Below are positions 1 through 7,762 of a stretch of 15,880 nt of DNA, piece by piece. The first letter of the stretch is position 1, and every line of letters starts with the position of its first letter. A program made the position numbers and the translations under genes. The DNA lies in NCBI GenBank assembly GCA_026417845.1, contig JAOACM010000038.1, forward strand, positions 1 through 15,880. Direction: 5' to 3'. Source of the stretch: Planctomycetota bacterium. Lineage in GTDB: Bacteria; Planctomycetota; SZUA-567; H5-PLA8; CALKMO01. The notes beneath the pieces are model-generated. The model had not been told where the DNA came from. It saw only the letters and a program-made list of their open reading frames with translations, and did no database searches.

Positions 1-19
1 AGATGTGTATAAGAGACAG
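1..19 (+). other. Untrimmed Nextera transposase adapter (mosaic end)
   Basis: The first 19 bases, AGATGTGTATAAGAGACAG, are identical to the Tn5 mosaic-end sequence used in Nextera sequencing libraries. This is not genomic DNA. Real sequence starts at about base 20, so the contig end is a library artefact and the adjoining gene is cut by it. Confidence 0.97.
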
Positions 20-2580
20 AGCCTGTACAGCTGCTGGTTGATCTCGGCGCGGAAGCGCGCCTCCTCCAGCACCAGCCCCGACCGCGCCTTCTCCAGCAGC
101 TCGATGGCCTTCGAATATCTGCCGGCCGCCATCTCGAGCTCGCCGTGCGCGTAGAGTTCCGCCGGCGTTTCCTTCCCGGCCACCGCGGCCCTCACCCTGT
201 CCAGATCGTAGTTGACCGCGAGATAGCCCGGAGCGCATTCGATCTCGAAGGTGTCGCCGTAGCGCCGCAGGCTCATCCGGTTGACCAGGAGGAAAGGATC
301 CTCCGTGTTGACCAGCGGGTCTCTGACTTTTTTGCCCTGGTAGGTGTCGGTAAGGTATTCGGGACTGTAGAACCACTTCTCGGCCACGACCTTCCGTTCA
401 CGGAGGGAGACGGTGCTCTGGTTCCAGGATAGCGTACCCCATCCGGCGATGCCGCCCATGAGCACCCAGTCATCCTCCGTTATGATGGGGCGGCAGTTGC
501 TGCAATTCGCCGCCGTGGGACGCCCCCCGCCCTGGACGTTGGCGCCCGGCGGGTCCCTGTGGGGCGAGACCGCAACATGCTTCCACAGTTCCTTGCCGGA
601 GGACGCCTCGATCAGGTGGATGTGGAAGTTCGTCTGGATAACGAGGTTGCCGTCGCTGGTCATACCTATCAGGCCGCGGGGCCGCCCGAGGTATGCCGGT
701 TGCCCGGGGAACCCGAACGGCCTGCAGTGGTACGTCCACAGCGCCTTGCCGGTGCGCGCGTCGAAGCAGAGGAGCAGGCTGGAATCTACCGGGGTCACGT
801 ACACGCGGTCGCCTGAAACCAGCGGCGGTCTGTTGGCCCACAGGTTGTCAACGGGTTCCTCGGTATTATGCACCTTTTCCCGGTGCGGGTAGCGCGAGAC
901 CCAGCGGACCTCGCCGGTCGCCGCGTCCAGCGCGGCAACGATCCCGCAATTCGTCGTGTGGTATAAAGTCCCCCCAGCGAGCGTCGGCGGCGAGGAATAG
1001 ATGCGGATCTTGCGCCGGGCGGTGCTGATGGTGAACTTGTCCGGCGAGCGCCGGACGAGCGTGCGTTTCCAGATTATCTTCCCGGTCCGGCTGTCGAAGC
1101 ACGTGATGCCCGCTTCGCTGAACAGATGCGCGTTTCCGGCTATCTCGTCGTAGACGAATGGTGCATAGACGCAGTTACGGCCGGCCGTGGGCGTGCACAG
1201 GTATCGCGTATTGTAATCCGCCTCGCAGGTCGCAGCTATGCTGCCGGCGGCCCACCTGAACTGGCCGGTCAGCATGTCGAGCGCCACGAGGCTGGGGCCG
1301 TTCTTGTATATGCTGGTGAAGACGAGGCCGTCGTGAACCAAGACGTCCTGGTCCGGATAGAAATATATCTCAAAATTCTCCGCGCACCAGCTGGTTCGCC
1401 ACTCGCGGTCGAACCAGTCTATGTGCCCCGCGGGGGCATAGCGCCACTTTTCTTCCCCCGTCAGGAGCGACCTGCACAGCACTGTGTTCTTGTAGCGGTA
1501 GATGATGCGGTTGCCGACCACCGTCGGCTGCATGAAGCTTATCTTGTCGCGCCTGGAGGCGGGCAGCGGAACCTTCCACACGAACGACTTGCTGCTCAGG
1601 GCGGTCTTCGGCCGCGGGAACAGGGCATAGTCGTTCATGGAAACGCAACCGGGGCTTCGCCGCTGATCGAGCGCGCCGGCCGCCGGCTTCGACCGCCCCT
1701 CTATCAGGCGGAAATATGCCTCGGCGCGCTGCCGGTCGGCGGGATCGAGCTTCATACTTCCGATCCCGGCCTTGACCGCCGCATAGAGGTCCTCGCGGCC
1801 GAGGTTCCAGTAGCAGTCCGCCAGCTTCTGCAGGATCTCCAAGCGGTTCACGTCGCTGTAGCGGTAATAGTTGAGCAGCTCCTCGAGGTAATGGCGCGCC
1901 AGCTCGTAGACGCCCTCGTCCAGCGCGGCGCTCCCCAGAACGAAGAGCGCATCGTCGCCCCAGCTGGTGGCCATGTACTTCTCGACCACCTCGGCGTAGT
2001 CGGGCAGCGAGTTGTACCGGGCGGCGCGGAGAAAGAGCTGCTTGGCCTCGGGATCCTTCATGGTCCGGTAATAGGCCAGTTCGCTCTTCGGCATGGCAAG
2101 CAGCCGCCGATGGGCGTAAAGCGGCGACGGGATGAAAACCCCCTCTTCGGCTATCTGCCAGAGGTCGTCCTGGAACTTGTCTATGACCTCCTGGTACAGG
2201 CGCATCGCCTCCCGCCACTCGCGCCGCTCCTCCAGTTCCTTCGCCTTCTTGAACAGCCCGTCCACCCGCGTGTCGCGGTTAACGTAGGCCATGTTGAAGT
2301 AATGCGGCTGGAGGCTGAGCGGAAGCTTGCCGCCGCCCGCGACCCATCCCCAGTCCACGAACGACGGCCGGTAACCGGCGTATATCTCCTCGAAGGAAGG
2401 CGCCCGCGCCCCGCTTTCCTCTCCGCCCGCCGGAGCCGGAGTCTCCGCCGGACCGCCCTCCCCGGCCCGGACCGTAGACGGTATGATCTCCACTGCCAGC
2501 CACAAGACCGCCCACGTTATCGAAACGATCCTGCCGGGAACGAAGACTGCTCCACCGTTCGACCTTCCACCATTCATCAT
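20..2580 (-). CDS. Secreted TPR plus PQQ-like beta-propeller protein, C-terminus missing
   Basis: One uninterrupted minus-strand frame runs from an ATG at 2580 into the adapter, giving about 853 residues with no stop, so the 3' end is lost. The N-terminus has a basic start, a hydrophobic stretch (about residues 15-40) and a likely cleavage site after TVRA, indicating export. Residues about 100-300 are helical and TPR-like, including EAMRLYQEVIDKF. From about residue 345 there are propeller blades with the PQQ-type signature D-x2-TG-x3-W: LLTGEEKW (about 377), LDMLTGQFRW (439), FDSRTGKIIW (499), LDAATGEVRW (555), FDARTGKALW (611) and IEASSGKELW (662). TPR-like sequence returns at the end (GELEMAAGRYSKAIELLEKA). 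BamB-like and quinoprotein-like propellers share this fold; nothing seen proves PQQ binding. The likely role is periplasmic protein binding or scaffolding. GGAG lies 7 bases before the ATG at 2580; in-frame ATGs at 2604 and 2652 are alternatives. It is transcribed divergently from mtaB. Confidence 0.88.
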
Positions 2581-2662
2581 GATTTGGCTCCACGATTCCG
2601 GCATGGACGTCCCTCGATGTCCCCCTGTCGTCCTTTCCGAAAAAGCCGGCATTCACGCGGAC

Positions 2663-2692
2663 GATCTTAACGCCTCTCCAGAAACCTCTGGA
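2663..2692. repeat. Short hairpin repeat, copy 1
   Basis: GATCTTAACGCCTC (2663-2676) is followed directly by a perfect 6-bp hairpin, TCCAGA-AACC-TCTGGA (2677-2692). Both parts recur in the spacer after mtaB: the 14-mer exactly at 5048-5061, and the hairpin as TTCAGA-AACC-TCCGAA at 4985-5000. The order of the two parts is reversed there. It may be a member of a small dispersed intergenic repeat family. Confidence 0.45.
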
Positions 2693-2754
2693 TGGGGAAG
2701 GAAGCAACCTTGACCATAAGCTCCGTGCCCCGAGGTCTCTTGGATTAAGCTTCT

Positions 2755-2800
2755 GAGACAATAATATATACACCACTTCCTCAACCGTTACCGGCAATTA
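2755..2800 (-). promoter_or_regulatory. Possible promoter region of the propeller gene
   Basis: Read on the minus strand, an AT-rich stretch (GTGTATATATTATTG) lies about 180 bases before the start of the propeller gene. It sits in otherwise GC-rich DNA and resembles a -10 region. A weak TTGCCG about 19 bases upstream could act as -35, but the spacing is poor. This is only a suggestion based on composition. Confidence 0.25.
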
Positions 2801-3455
2801 TCCTTTCTCCTGCCGGACCGCCGGCGACATGGGCGTATGATCTGAAATACGGCTTCTTTCGGGCCGCAACCGCCCGGATGCTTTTGACTTCCCGATGCTG
2901 CGACGGGGAGATTTCTGGAAATCCAAGGGGGCGAGCGTGCCGCCCCAATACCCCGCCCGCAACTGTTTACCGTACCCACGCGTTGGAACAGCGGGTGGAG
3001 CATATCCACATGTGGTAGCGCCATTGCCGCCCCAACTCGAGCGCGCCAGAGTGCTGGCCGGCTACCCGAACGCGGCAAACAATCCCGCTCTGCTGGAGGA
3101 TCCCGGTCCCCTGTCGTCCTGCCCTTGGATAACCGGTCGGTTTGCTTCGGGACGCAGGACATGATAAAACGCGCGCACGTACCGGCTTCCGATGATCGCG
3201 AGCAGGCTTCGCCGTTGCGGAGGATCGGAGAATAGCCCGCGGCAGCTCACGCCTGCGGGAAGGACCATGCGCTTGCCGGACCGCTTATTGGCGGGCCGAA
3301 GGTTCCTTCCGTACGCAGAGGGGCGGATCGTCTGAAGATGCCCACTACCGGGCGCTTGCGTTTTTCCCTGACTTCCGTGCGGAGACAGCTGGCGGAAGAA
3401 GCGCAGCTGGTCCCGCTGAACGCGATACATTTGCGGAGATAAGAGGGAACGCGTC

Positions 3456-4916
3456 GTGAGTAAAAAGCCCGAAACTTTCGCCATCAGAACCTTCGGCTGC
3501 AAGGTCAACGCCTACGAAAGCCAGGCGATCCGCGAACGCCTCGCCGAACGCGGCCTCCGCGAAGTTCCGTGCACGACGTGCGCCCCAGATTGTCCGACTG
3601 GCTTCCCTGACGGGTTCGACGTCTTCCGTCCTGCGACAGCACCGACCGGCGCGACAGAAGGTCCCGCCAGCCATGCCACCGGAGCGCACGATGCTGGAAC
3701 GATGCGACGCTGCAGGCCGGATATCGTTATCGTAAACACATGCGTGGTAACGGGGACAGCGGAGCGTCGCAGCCTGCGGGCGCTGCGCGAGGCGCGGGCG
3801 ATGGTCGGCCCGGGCGGCATCGTCGCGGCCGTCGGCTGCATGGCCGACCATCCATCCGCCAGAAAAAGGGCCGCCCGCTACGCCGACATATGCCTGGGAA
3901 ACTCCCGGAAGGCATACCTCGCGTCAATACTCGGCTTGCCACAGCCCATTCAGGCGATCCAAGCCTCAGCTTCGATCTCAGCTGTTTCGACCCCATCGCC
4001 AGAAATGGGCATATCGCGTTTCGAGGGACGGACCAGAGCGTTTGTCAAGGTGCAGGACGGCTGCGACCAGCGCTGCTCATATTGCATCATACCGGCCGTA
4101 AGAGGACGATCCCGCAGCCGCAATCCAGCGGAAGTCCTTGACGAAATCGCCCGCCTCCTTGATGCCGGCTACCGGGAAATCGTCATAACGGGAATTCACC
4201 TCGGAGCTTATGGCAAAGACTTGCTCCCTTCGACCGACCTTGTGCATCTATGCGAAAGAATATGCTCCATGCGAGGCGAATTCCGTATTCGATTGTCTTC
4301 GATCGAAATAGTCGAGATTTCGGACAGCCTTTTGGATTTGATGGCCTCGTCCCCGAAGCTTTGTCCGCACCTGCATGTGCCGCTTCAGTCTGGCGACGAT
4401 GGCGTCCTCAAAGCCATGCGCAGGCCATACACCGCCGGCAGATTCCTTGCGACCGTCGCACGGATACGCTCCAGTCTCGACGCCCCGGGACTTTCAACCG
4501 ATATCATCTACGGCTTTCCGGGCGAGACTGAGGCGGCATTTGAGAACACGCTATCGGTCGTCAGGGAGGCCGGTTTCACAAGGCTGCATGTCTTCCCGTT
4601 CAGCCCGCGCGGCGGAACGGACGCGGCGCGGTTGCCCGGACGGATCGGCAGGGCCGGGATGGCCCGGCGCGGAGATATCCTTGCCCGGCTGGCCGCGGAA
4701 GCCATGGGCAGAGCGCACAGAGAGTGGCTGGGCCGCGAGGCGGTGGTACTGGTAGAAAGCGAGCGCGACCGGAAGACCGGCCTGCCGGCGGGATACTCCG
4801 AACGCTACGCGCGCGTACTGATCGAAGGCGCCGGACCGGAAATATGCGGCAGGTTCGTAAAGGTGCGGTTGTCCGGGATGCGCGGGGAGTGCATACTGGG
4901 AAGACTTCAGACCTGA
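3456..4916 (+). CDS. mtaB: tRNA (ms2t6A37) methylthiotransferase MtaB
   Basis: A radical-SAM methylthiotransferase that adds a methylthio group to t6A at position 37 of ANN-decoding tRNAs in the cytoplasm. The N-terminal domain keeps the three cysteines for the auxiliary 4Fe-4S cluster: C15 (TFGCKVNAYES), C96 (VNTCVVTG) and C128 (VGCMA). The radical-SAM CxxxCxxC is C203/C207/C210 (DGCDQRCSYC), followed by IIPAVRGRSRSR; TGIHLGAYG, HLHVPLQSG and YGFPGET are further family motifs. The C-terminus (about 420-486) looks like a TRAM domain. The pattern TLGCKVN, rather than MiaB- or RimO-type motifs, points to MtaB. At 486 residues it is somewhat long: between helix 1 and the VNTC strand there is an insertion of about 37 residues (about 38-86) with four cysteines. 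The start is GTG, with AGAGGG 8 bases upstream. The central part is GC-poor compared with both ends. Confidence 0.95.
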   Translation: MSKKPETFAIRTFGCKVNAYESQAIRERLAERGLREVPCTTCAPDCPTGFPDGFDVFRPATAPTGATEGPASHATGAHDAGTMRRCRPDIVIVNTCVVTGTAERRSLRALREARAMVGPGGIVAAVGCMADHPSARKRAARYADICLGNSRKAYLASILGLPQPIQAIQASASISAVSTPSPEMGISRFEGRTRAFVKVQDGCDQRCSYCIIPAVRGRSRSRNPAEVLDEIARLLDAGYREIVITGIHLGAYGKDLLPSTDLVHLCERICSMRGEFRIRLSSIEIVEISDSLLDLMASSPKLCPHLHVPLQSGDDGVLKAMRRPYTAGRFLATVARIRSSLDAPGLSTDIIYGFPGETEAAFENTLSVVREAGFTRLHVFPFSPRGGTDAARLPGRIGRAGMARRGDILARLAAEAMGRAHREWLGREAVVLVESERDRKTGLPAGYSERYARVLIEGAGPEICGRFVKVRLSGMRGECILGRLQT

Positions 4917-4932
4917 AACCTGAGATCTGAAG
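4905..4932. repeat. Inverted repeat across the mtaB stop codon
   Basis: CTTCAGA (4905-4911) and its perfect complement TCTGAAG (4926-4932) flank a 14-base loop and span the mtaB stop codon (4914-4916). A weak hairpin could form in the mRNA. No run of T follows, so it is not a standard intrinsic terminator. It overlaps direct-repeat copy A. Confidence 0.4.
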
Positions 4933-4933
4933 C
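4910..4933 (+). repeat. 24-bp imperfect direct repeat, copy A
   Basis: This 24-base segment matches 5187-5210 at 20 of 24 positions; the differences are at positions 8, 9, 11 and 16 of the unit. Shared blocks are GACCTGA at the start and TCTGAAGC at the end. Copy A covers the mtaB stop codon. With copy B it brackets the 253-base spacer before the flippase gene. Confidence 0.6.
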
Positions 4934-4984
4934 AGAGGTGCGACGGGCGGGCGTTCGCGGACCGCAAGCCGGCTTCAGGCCCTG

Positions 4985-5061
4985 TTCAGAAACCTCCGAA
5001 TGGGCCGGGCGGGACGTCGCGGAAGCCTTGGCCGCCGGGGGGGATGGGATCTTAACGCCTC
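4985..5061. repeat. Short hairpin repeat, copy 2 (parts separated)
   Basis: TTCAGA-AACC-TCCGAA (4985-5000) is a diverged form of the hairpin at 2677-2692. One base pair has changed on both sides (C-G to T-A), which would preserve pairing, and one pair is now mismatched. GATCTTAACGCCTC at 5048-5061 is an exact copy of 2663-2676. The two parts are about 47 bases apart here, against directly adjacent in copy 1. Confidence 0.4.
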
Positions 5062-5105
5062 CGGCCCGTGACCGTCTGGCCGGAGGAGTGCCTTTGGCCG
5101 GAGCG

Positions 5106-5124
5106 CGCCGCCTTCCAGGCGGCG
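5106..5124. repeat. GC-rich hairpin in the mtaB-flippase spacer
   Basis: CGCCGCC (5106-5112) and GGCGGCG (5118-5124) form a perfect 7-bp stem around the loop TTCCA. No T-run follows, so intrinsic termination is unlikely. It could be a transcription pause site or part of the spacer's repeat content. Confidence 0.35.
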
Positions 5125-5186
5125 GGTCCGGCACACTTCAGTAAGGCGGCGCGGAGGGGCGGCGAATGGCGGGCGGTCCCACCCTG

Positions 5187-5210
5187 GACCTGAGGCGTGA
5201 GGTCTGAAGC
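5187..5210 (+). repeat. 24-bp imperfect direct repeat, copy B, carrying a Shine-Dalgarno
   Basis: Second copy of the unit at 4910-4933, with 20 of 24 bases identical. It ends exactly one base before the GTG start of the flippase gene. The A-to-G difference at unit position 16 completes GAGG (5199-5202), placed 8 bases before that GTG, so this copy seems to supply the ribosome-binding site. Confidence 0.55.
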
Positions 5211-6791
5211 GTGATGCCTGACGGCCGATCGGAGATACCCTGCGTGTCGGAACAGACTGGCGCCGACGCGATGCAGCCTGTACCCGATCCGGCGGCTGAG
5301 AAGGTCGCCGGGCCGGACCTGTCGCGCCTGGGGTCGCTGGCCCGCCGCGGCGTTCTGTGGACCTTCATCCAGACGATCCTCAGGAACGTAATCAGCCTCG
5401 GCGCGACGGCCATCCTGGCGCGCATCCTCACCCCCCGCGACTACGGCCTGATCGGCATGGTCGGGACCCTCACGGCATTCCTGCAGGTCTTTTCCGACAT
5501 GGGCCTTTCCTGGGCGGCCATCCAGCGCAAGGACCTCACAAAAGCCCAGATGGACAATCTGTTCTGGATAAACTCGGCCGCGGGGGGGCTCCTGTGGATC
5601 GCGAGTGCCGCGGCCGGGCCTCTGCTGGCGTGGTTCTACGGGGAGCCGGAGCTTTCCGCGGTGACGGTGGCGACGGGCGCATCGTTCCTGCTGGGCGGGC
5701 TTGCCGTCCAGCCGATGGCGCTGCTCAAGCGCCAGATGCGGTTCAGGGAACTCGCCATGGCCGAGACGGCCGGTACGGCGGCCGGCGCTGCGGCCGGCAT
5801 CGCCCTGGCCCTGCTCGGCTTCTCATACTGGGCGCTCGTCTGGCAGGGCATCGCCGGCCAGCTCGTCCGCGCCGCAGCCATGTTCGTTGCCGCCCGCTAC
5901 AAACCCGGCCCCTTCAGAACCGGCCAGGGCACCTGGAGCCTGCTGACTTTCGGGGGGACCCTGGCGCTGGGCGGCTTGTTCTCATACATATCGGGGAATC
6001 TGGATTTCCTTCTGCTGGGCAAAGTGTGGGGTCCGGAAGAACTCGGATACTACAGCCGCGCGTGGTTCCTGATGTTCCTGCCGGGGATAATAACCATGCC
6101 GGGCGTAAGCGATGTGATGAGATCCGCCTTGTGCTCCGTACAGGATGACCAGCCGCGTTTCGAACAGGCCTACAGAAAGGCCGTGCGGATGGTGGCCTTC
6201 GTAGCTATGCCTGTTTCTGCAGGTTTTTTTGCAACTGCGAGTGAAGCCGTTCGTGTTATTTACGGCCCTCGATGGGAACCTGCAGTGCCGGTATTACGGT
6301 GGCTTATAGCGGCAAATTTTCTTGGCCCAATAGCAGCGACTTTCTCCTGGATATATCTGGCCAAGGGCAAGACGAAGCCGGTTTTGAAGATATCGTGCGC
6401 TATGGCCATGTTAGTAGCTTGTTCTTCTTCCGCAGGATGCCTCTGGGGACCGGAAGGGATAGCAGCCGGCAGACTCGTATCCGGTACCATAATCGCTGTG
6501 CCGGTATTTTTTCTGGCACACAGGGTTGGTGGATTGAATTGGGCGAATACCGCGCGCGATATAACGGCTCCGATCATTGCCAGCGTGCTGACGGGCTTCG
6601 TCGCTGCAGGCATTGGACGGCTGGCGGCAGACTGCAGCTTAAGCTGGAGCGTTACACTTGCATGTAAGATATTCGCCGGTATTTTGTCTTATGCGTTCTT
6701 GAGTTCGTGGTGGCTTAAAGATTACGCTGTTGAGTTCCTCGGAACGATCAGGGGCTATTTCGGGCGCGAGAAGATGTCGCCTGACGACTGA
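5211..6791 (+). CDS. Wzx-type oligosaccharide flippase (MOP superfamily)
   Basis: A polytopic inner-membrane protein of 526 residues, the usual size range for Wzx or MurJ-like exporters. It probably flips a lipid-linked oligosaccharide to the outer face of the membrane. Residues 1-40 are hydrophilic. About 14 hydrophobic segments follow, beginning with GVLWTFIQTILRNVISLGA (48-66). The loop LARILTPRDYGLIGM after the first helix is characteristic of polysaccharide-biosynthesis flippases. Other helices include INSAAGGLLWIASAAAGPL and LIAANFLGPIAATFSWIYLA. The start is GTG at 5211, with ATG in the next codon; GAGG lies 8 bases upstream. It is first in a run with three glycosyltransferases; 17 bases separate it from the GT2 start. 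From about base 6190 its GC content and codon use drop relative to the 5' half, suggesting a mosaic gene. The exact substrate cannot be told. Confidence 0.9.
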   Translation: MMPDGRSEIPCVSEQTGADAMQPVPDPAAEKVAGPDLSRLGSLARRGVLWTFIQTILRNVISLGATAILARILTPRDYGLIGMVGTLTAFLQVFSDMGLSWAAIQRKDLTKAQMDNLFWINSAAGGLLWIASAAAGPLLAWFYGEPELSAVTVATGASFLLGGLAVQPMALLKRQMRFRELAMAETAGTAAGAAAGIALALLGFSYWALVWQGIAGQLVRAAAMFVAARYKPGPFRTGQGTWSLLTFGGTLALGGLFSYISGNLDFLLLGKVWGPEELGYYSRAWFLMFLPGIITMPGVSDVMRSALCSVQDDQPRFEQAYRKAVRMVAFVAMPVSAGFFATASEAVRVIYGPRWEPAVPVLRWLIAANFLGPIAATFSWIYLAKGKTKPVLKISCAMAMLVACSSSAGCLWGPEGIAAGRLVSGTIIAVPVFFLAHRVGGLNWANTARDITAPIIASVLTGFVAAGIGRLAADCSLSWSVTLACKIFAGILSYAFLSSWWLKDYAVEFLGTIRGYFGREKMSPDD

Positions 6792-6808
6792 AAGAAGGGG
6801 TGAATTTC

Positions 6809-7762
6809 ATGAAGCCTCTCATCTCAGTCGTTATCCCGGTCTACAACCGCGAGAAGCTGGTCGGCGACGCGATCCGCTCAGCCCTGGAGCAGGAAACGAC
6901 ATTCCCCTTCGAAGTGATTGTCGTTGACGACGGTTCTACGGACGGAACGGTCGCTGCCGTTAAATCCTTCGGAGACAAAGTGAAGCTTATCGCTTTCCCT
7001 GCCAATAGAGGAGGGTGCGCCGCCCGGAATGCGGGTGTCGAAGCGGCTCAGGGCGAATTCATCGCCTTTCTTGACTCCGACGACATAATGTTGCCTGGGA
7101 GACTTCAATCGCAAGCCGAGATACTTCTCGCTCACGCGGACGTCGGGCTGGTAACCGGATCCTCAAACATATTATTCTCAGGCAGACCGGGAATTTCGGA
7201 AAACAAATTGACTAAACTGGGATTCAATCCGTCCAAGGAAGGAGTGGTCATACTGGACAGTCCGCGCCTTTATACGGCAAGAATGTTTTTTACGAGCCCG
7301 TCCGCAACAACGGTCAGAAAAAAAGTGTTGCTGGACGGATGCATGTTCGATGAAAACCTCCGTGGGGCAGCGGATGTCGAATGGGCGTTCCGTATCGCCT
7401 CAAAGACGAAGTTTGCCGTGCAAAGCAGACCGGTTTCCCTGATACGCCCTGCGGACGGATTGGTAAAGAGGCTGGCTGATGGATTCCTGAACAAAGCCAC
7501 GGAAGATTTCGAAGTGATGCTCAAGGTTAAGGACCTGACGCCGGAGGAAGAAACCGCCATCCGTATCCGGATGAAAGGCGCTGCGCATTACGCGATAGCC
7601 ACGAGTTACATGGTTTGCGAAGGCGGCAAGCTTACTCGACGGGCAATAACCAGATACCGGCATCTGGTCTCCCGTTCCATCGCCTGGAAATGGTGGTTTA
7701 TATCCTGGGTTCCCATCCGGTTGGGTCGGCCGCTTGCAAAGGCACTGGCGCGCTTCAAATGA
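6809..7762 (+). CDS. Family 2 glycosyltransferase (GT-A fold)
   Basis: A cytoplasmic or membrane-associated glycosyltransferase of 317 residues that transfers a sugar from a nucleotide-sugar donor, probably onto the lipid-linked glycan moved by the upstream flippase. It opens with the GT2 signature ISVVIPVYNREKLVGDAI (5-22). Then come VIVVDDGSTDGT (37-47, with D40/D41), NRGGCAARNAG (66-75) and the metal-binding DSDD (89-92). ADVEWAFRIA, near residue 190, fits the acceptor region. No membrane anchor is clear; the basic, hydrophobic C-terminal tail may be peripheral. I chose ATG 6809 because AAGAAGGGG (6792-6800) is well spaced for it; a GTG at 6800 would overlap that site. The gene is GC-poor compared with the genes after it (30 of 60 bases G or C at 7261-7320). 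Its stop overlaps the next start in ATGA. Confidence 0.92.
   Translation: MKPLISVVIPVYNREKLVGDAIRSALEQETTFPFEVIVVDDGSTDGTVAAVKSFGDKVKLIAFPANRGGCAARNAGVEAAQGEFIAFLDSDDIMLPGRLQSQAEILLAHADVGLVTGSSNILFSGRPGISENKLTKLGFNPSKEGVVILDSPRLYTARMFFTSPSATTVRKKVLLDGCMFDENLRGAADVEWAFRIASKTKFAVQSRPVSLIRPADGLVKRLADGFLNKATEDFEVMLKVKDLTPEEETAIRIRMKGAAHYAIATSYMVCEGGKLTRRAITRYRHLVSRSIAWKWWFISWVPIRLGRPLAKALARFK

Larger units (their letters stand above)
2581..3455. other. Divergent intergenic stretch without a convincing gene
   Basis: This stretch of about 875 bases separates the minus-strand propeller gene from plus-strand mtaB. Short open frames exist on both strands (for example 2895-3164 plus, 2788-3162 minus and 3062-3508 minus). 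Their predicted products match no family I recognise, and the last overlaps the start of mtaB. An AT-rich spot at 2755-2772 is a possible promoter region. A short hairpin repeat lies at 2663-2692, and a perfect 10-bp palindrome, CCACATGTGG, at 3006-3015. It could hold regulatory DNA, a small RNA or the decayed remains of a gene; the sequence alone does not decide. Confidence 0.5.

Noticed and set aside
470..2218. Possible frameshift or fragmentation of the propeller gene into several short genes
   Set aside because: Only the shadow frame is broken by stops. The frame carrying the propeller motifs is continuous from 2580 to the contig end.
1126..2670. Open plus-strand frame of 514 codons opposite the propeller gene
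   Set aside because: The opposite strand shows export signal, TPR and propeller motifs in one continuous frame; this product shows none.
3006..3015. Palindrome CCACATGTGG as an operator
   Set aside because: Only 10 bp, and more than 400 bases from either flanking start codon; symmetry alone is not enough.
3062..3508. Minus-strand frame of 148 codons upstream of and overlapping mtaB
   Set aside because: No recognisable motif, basic composition, and overlap with the well-supported mtaB start.
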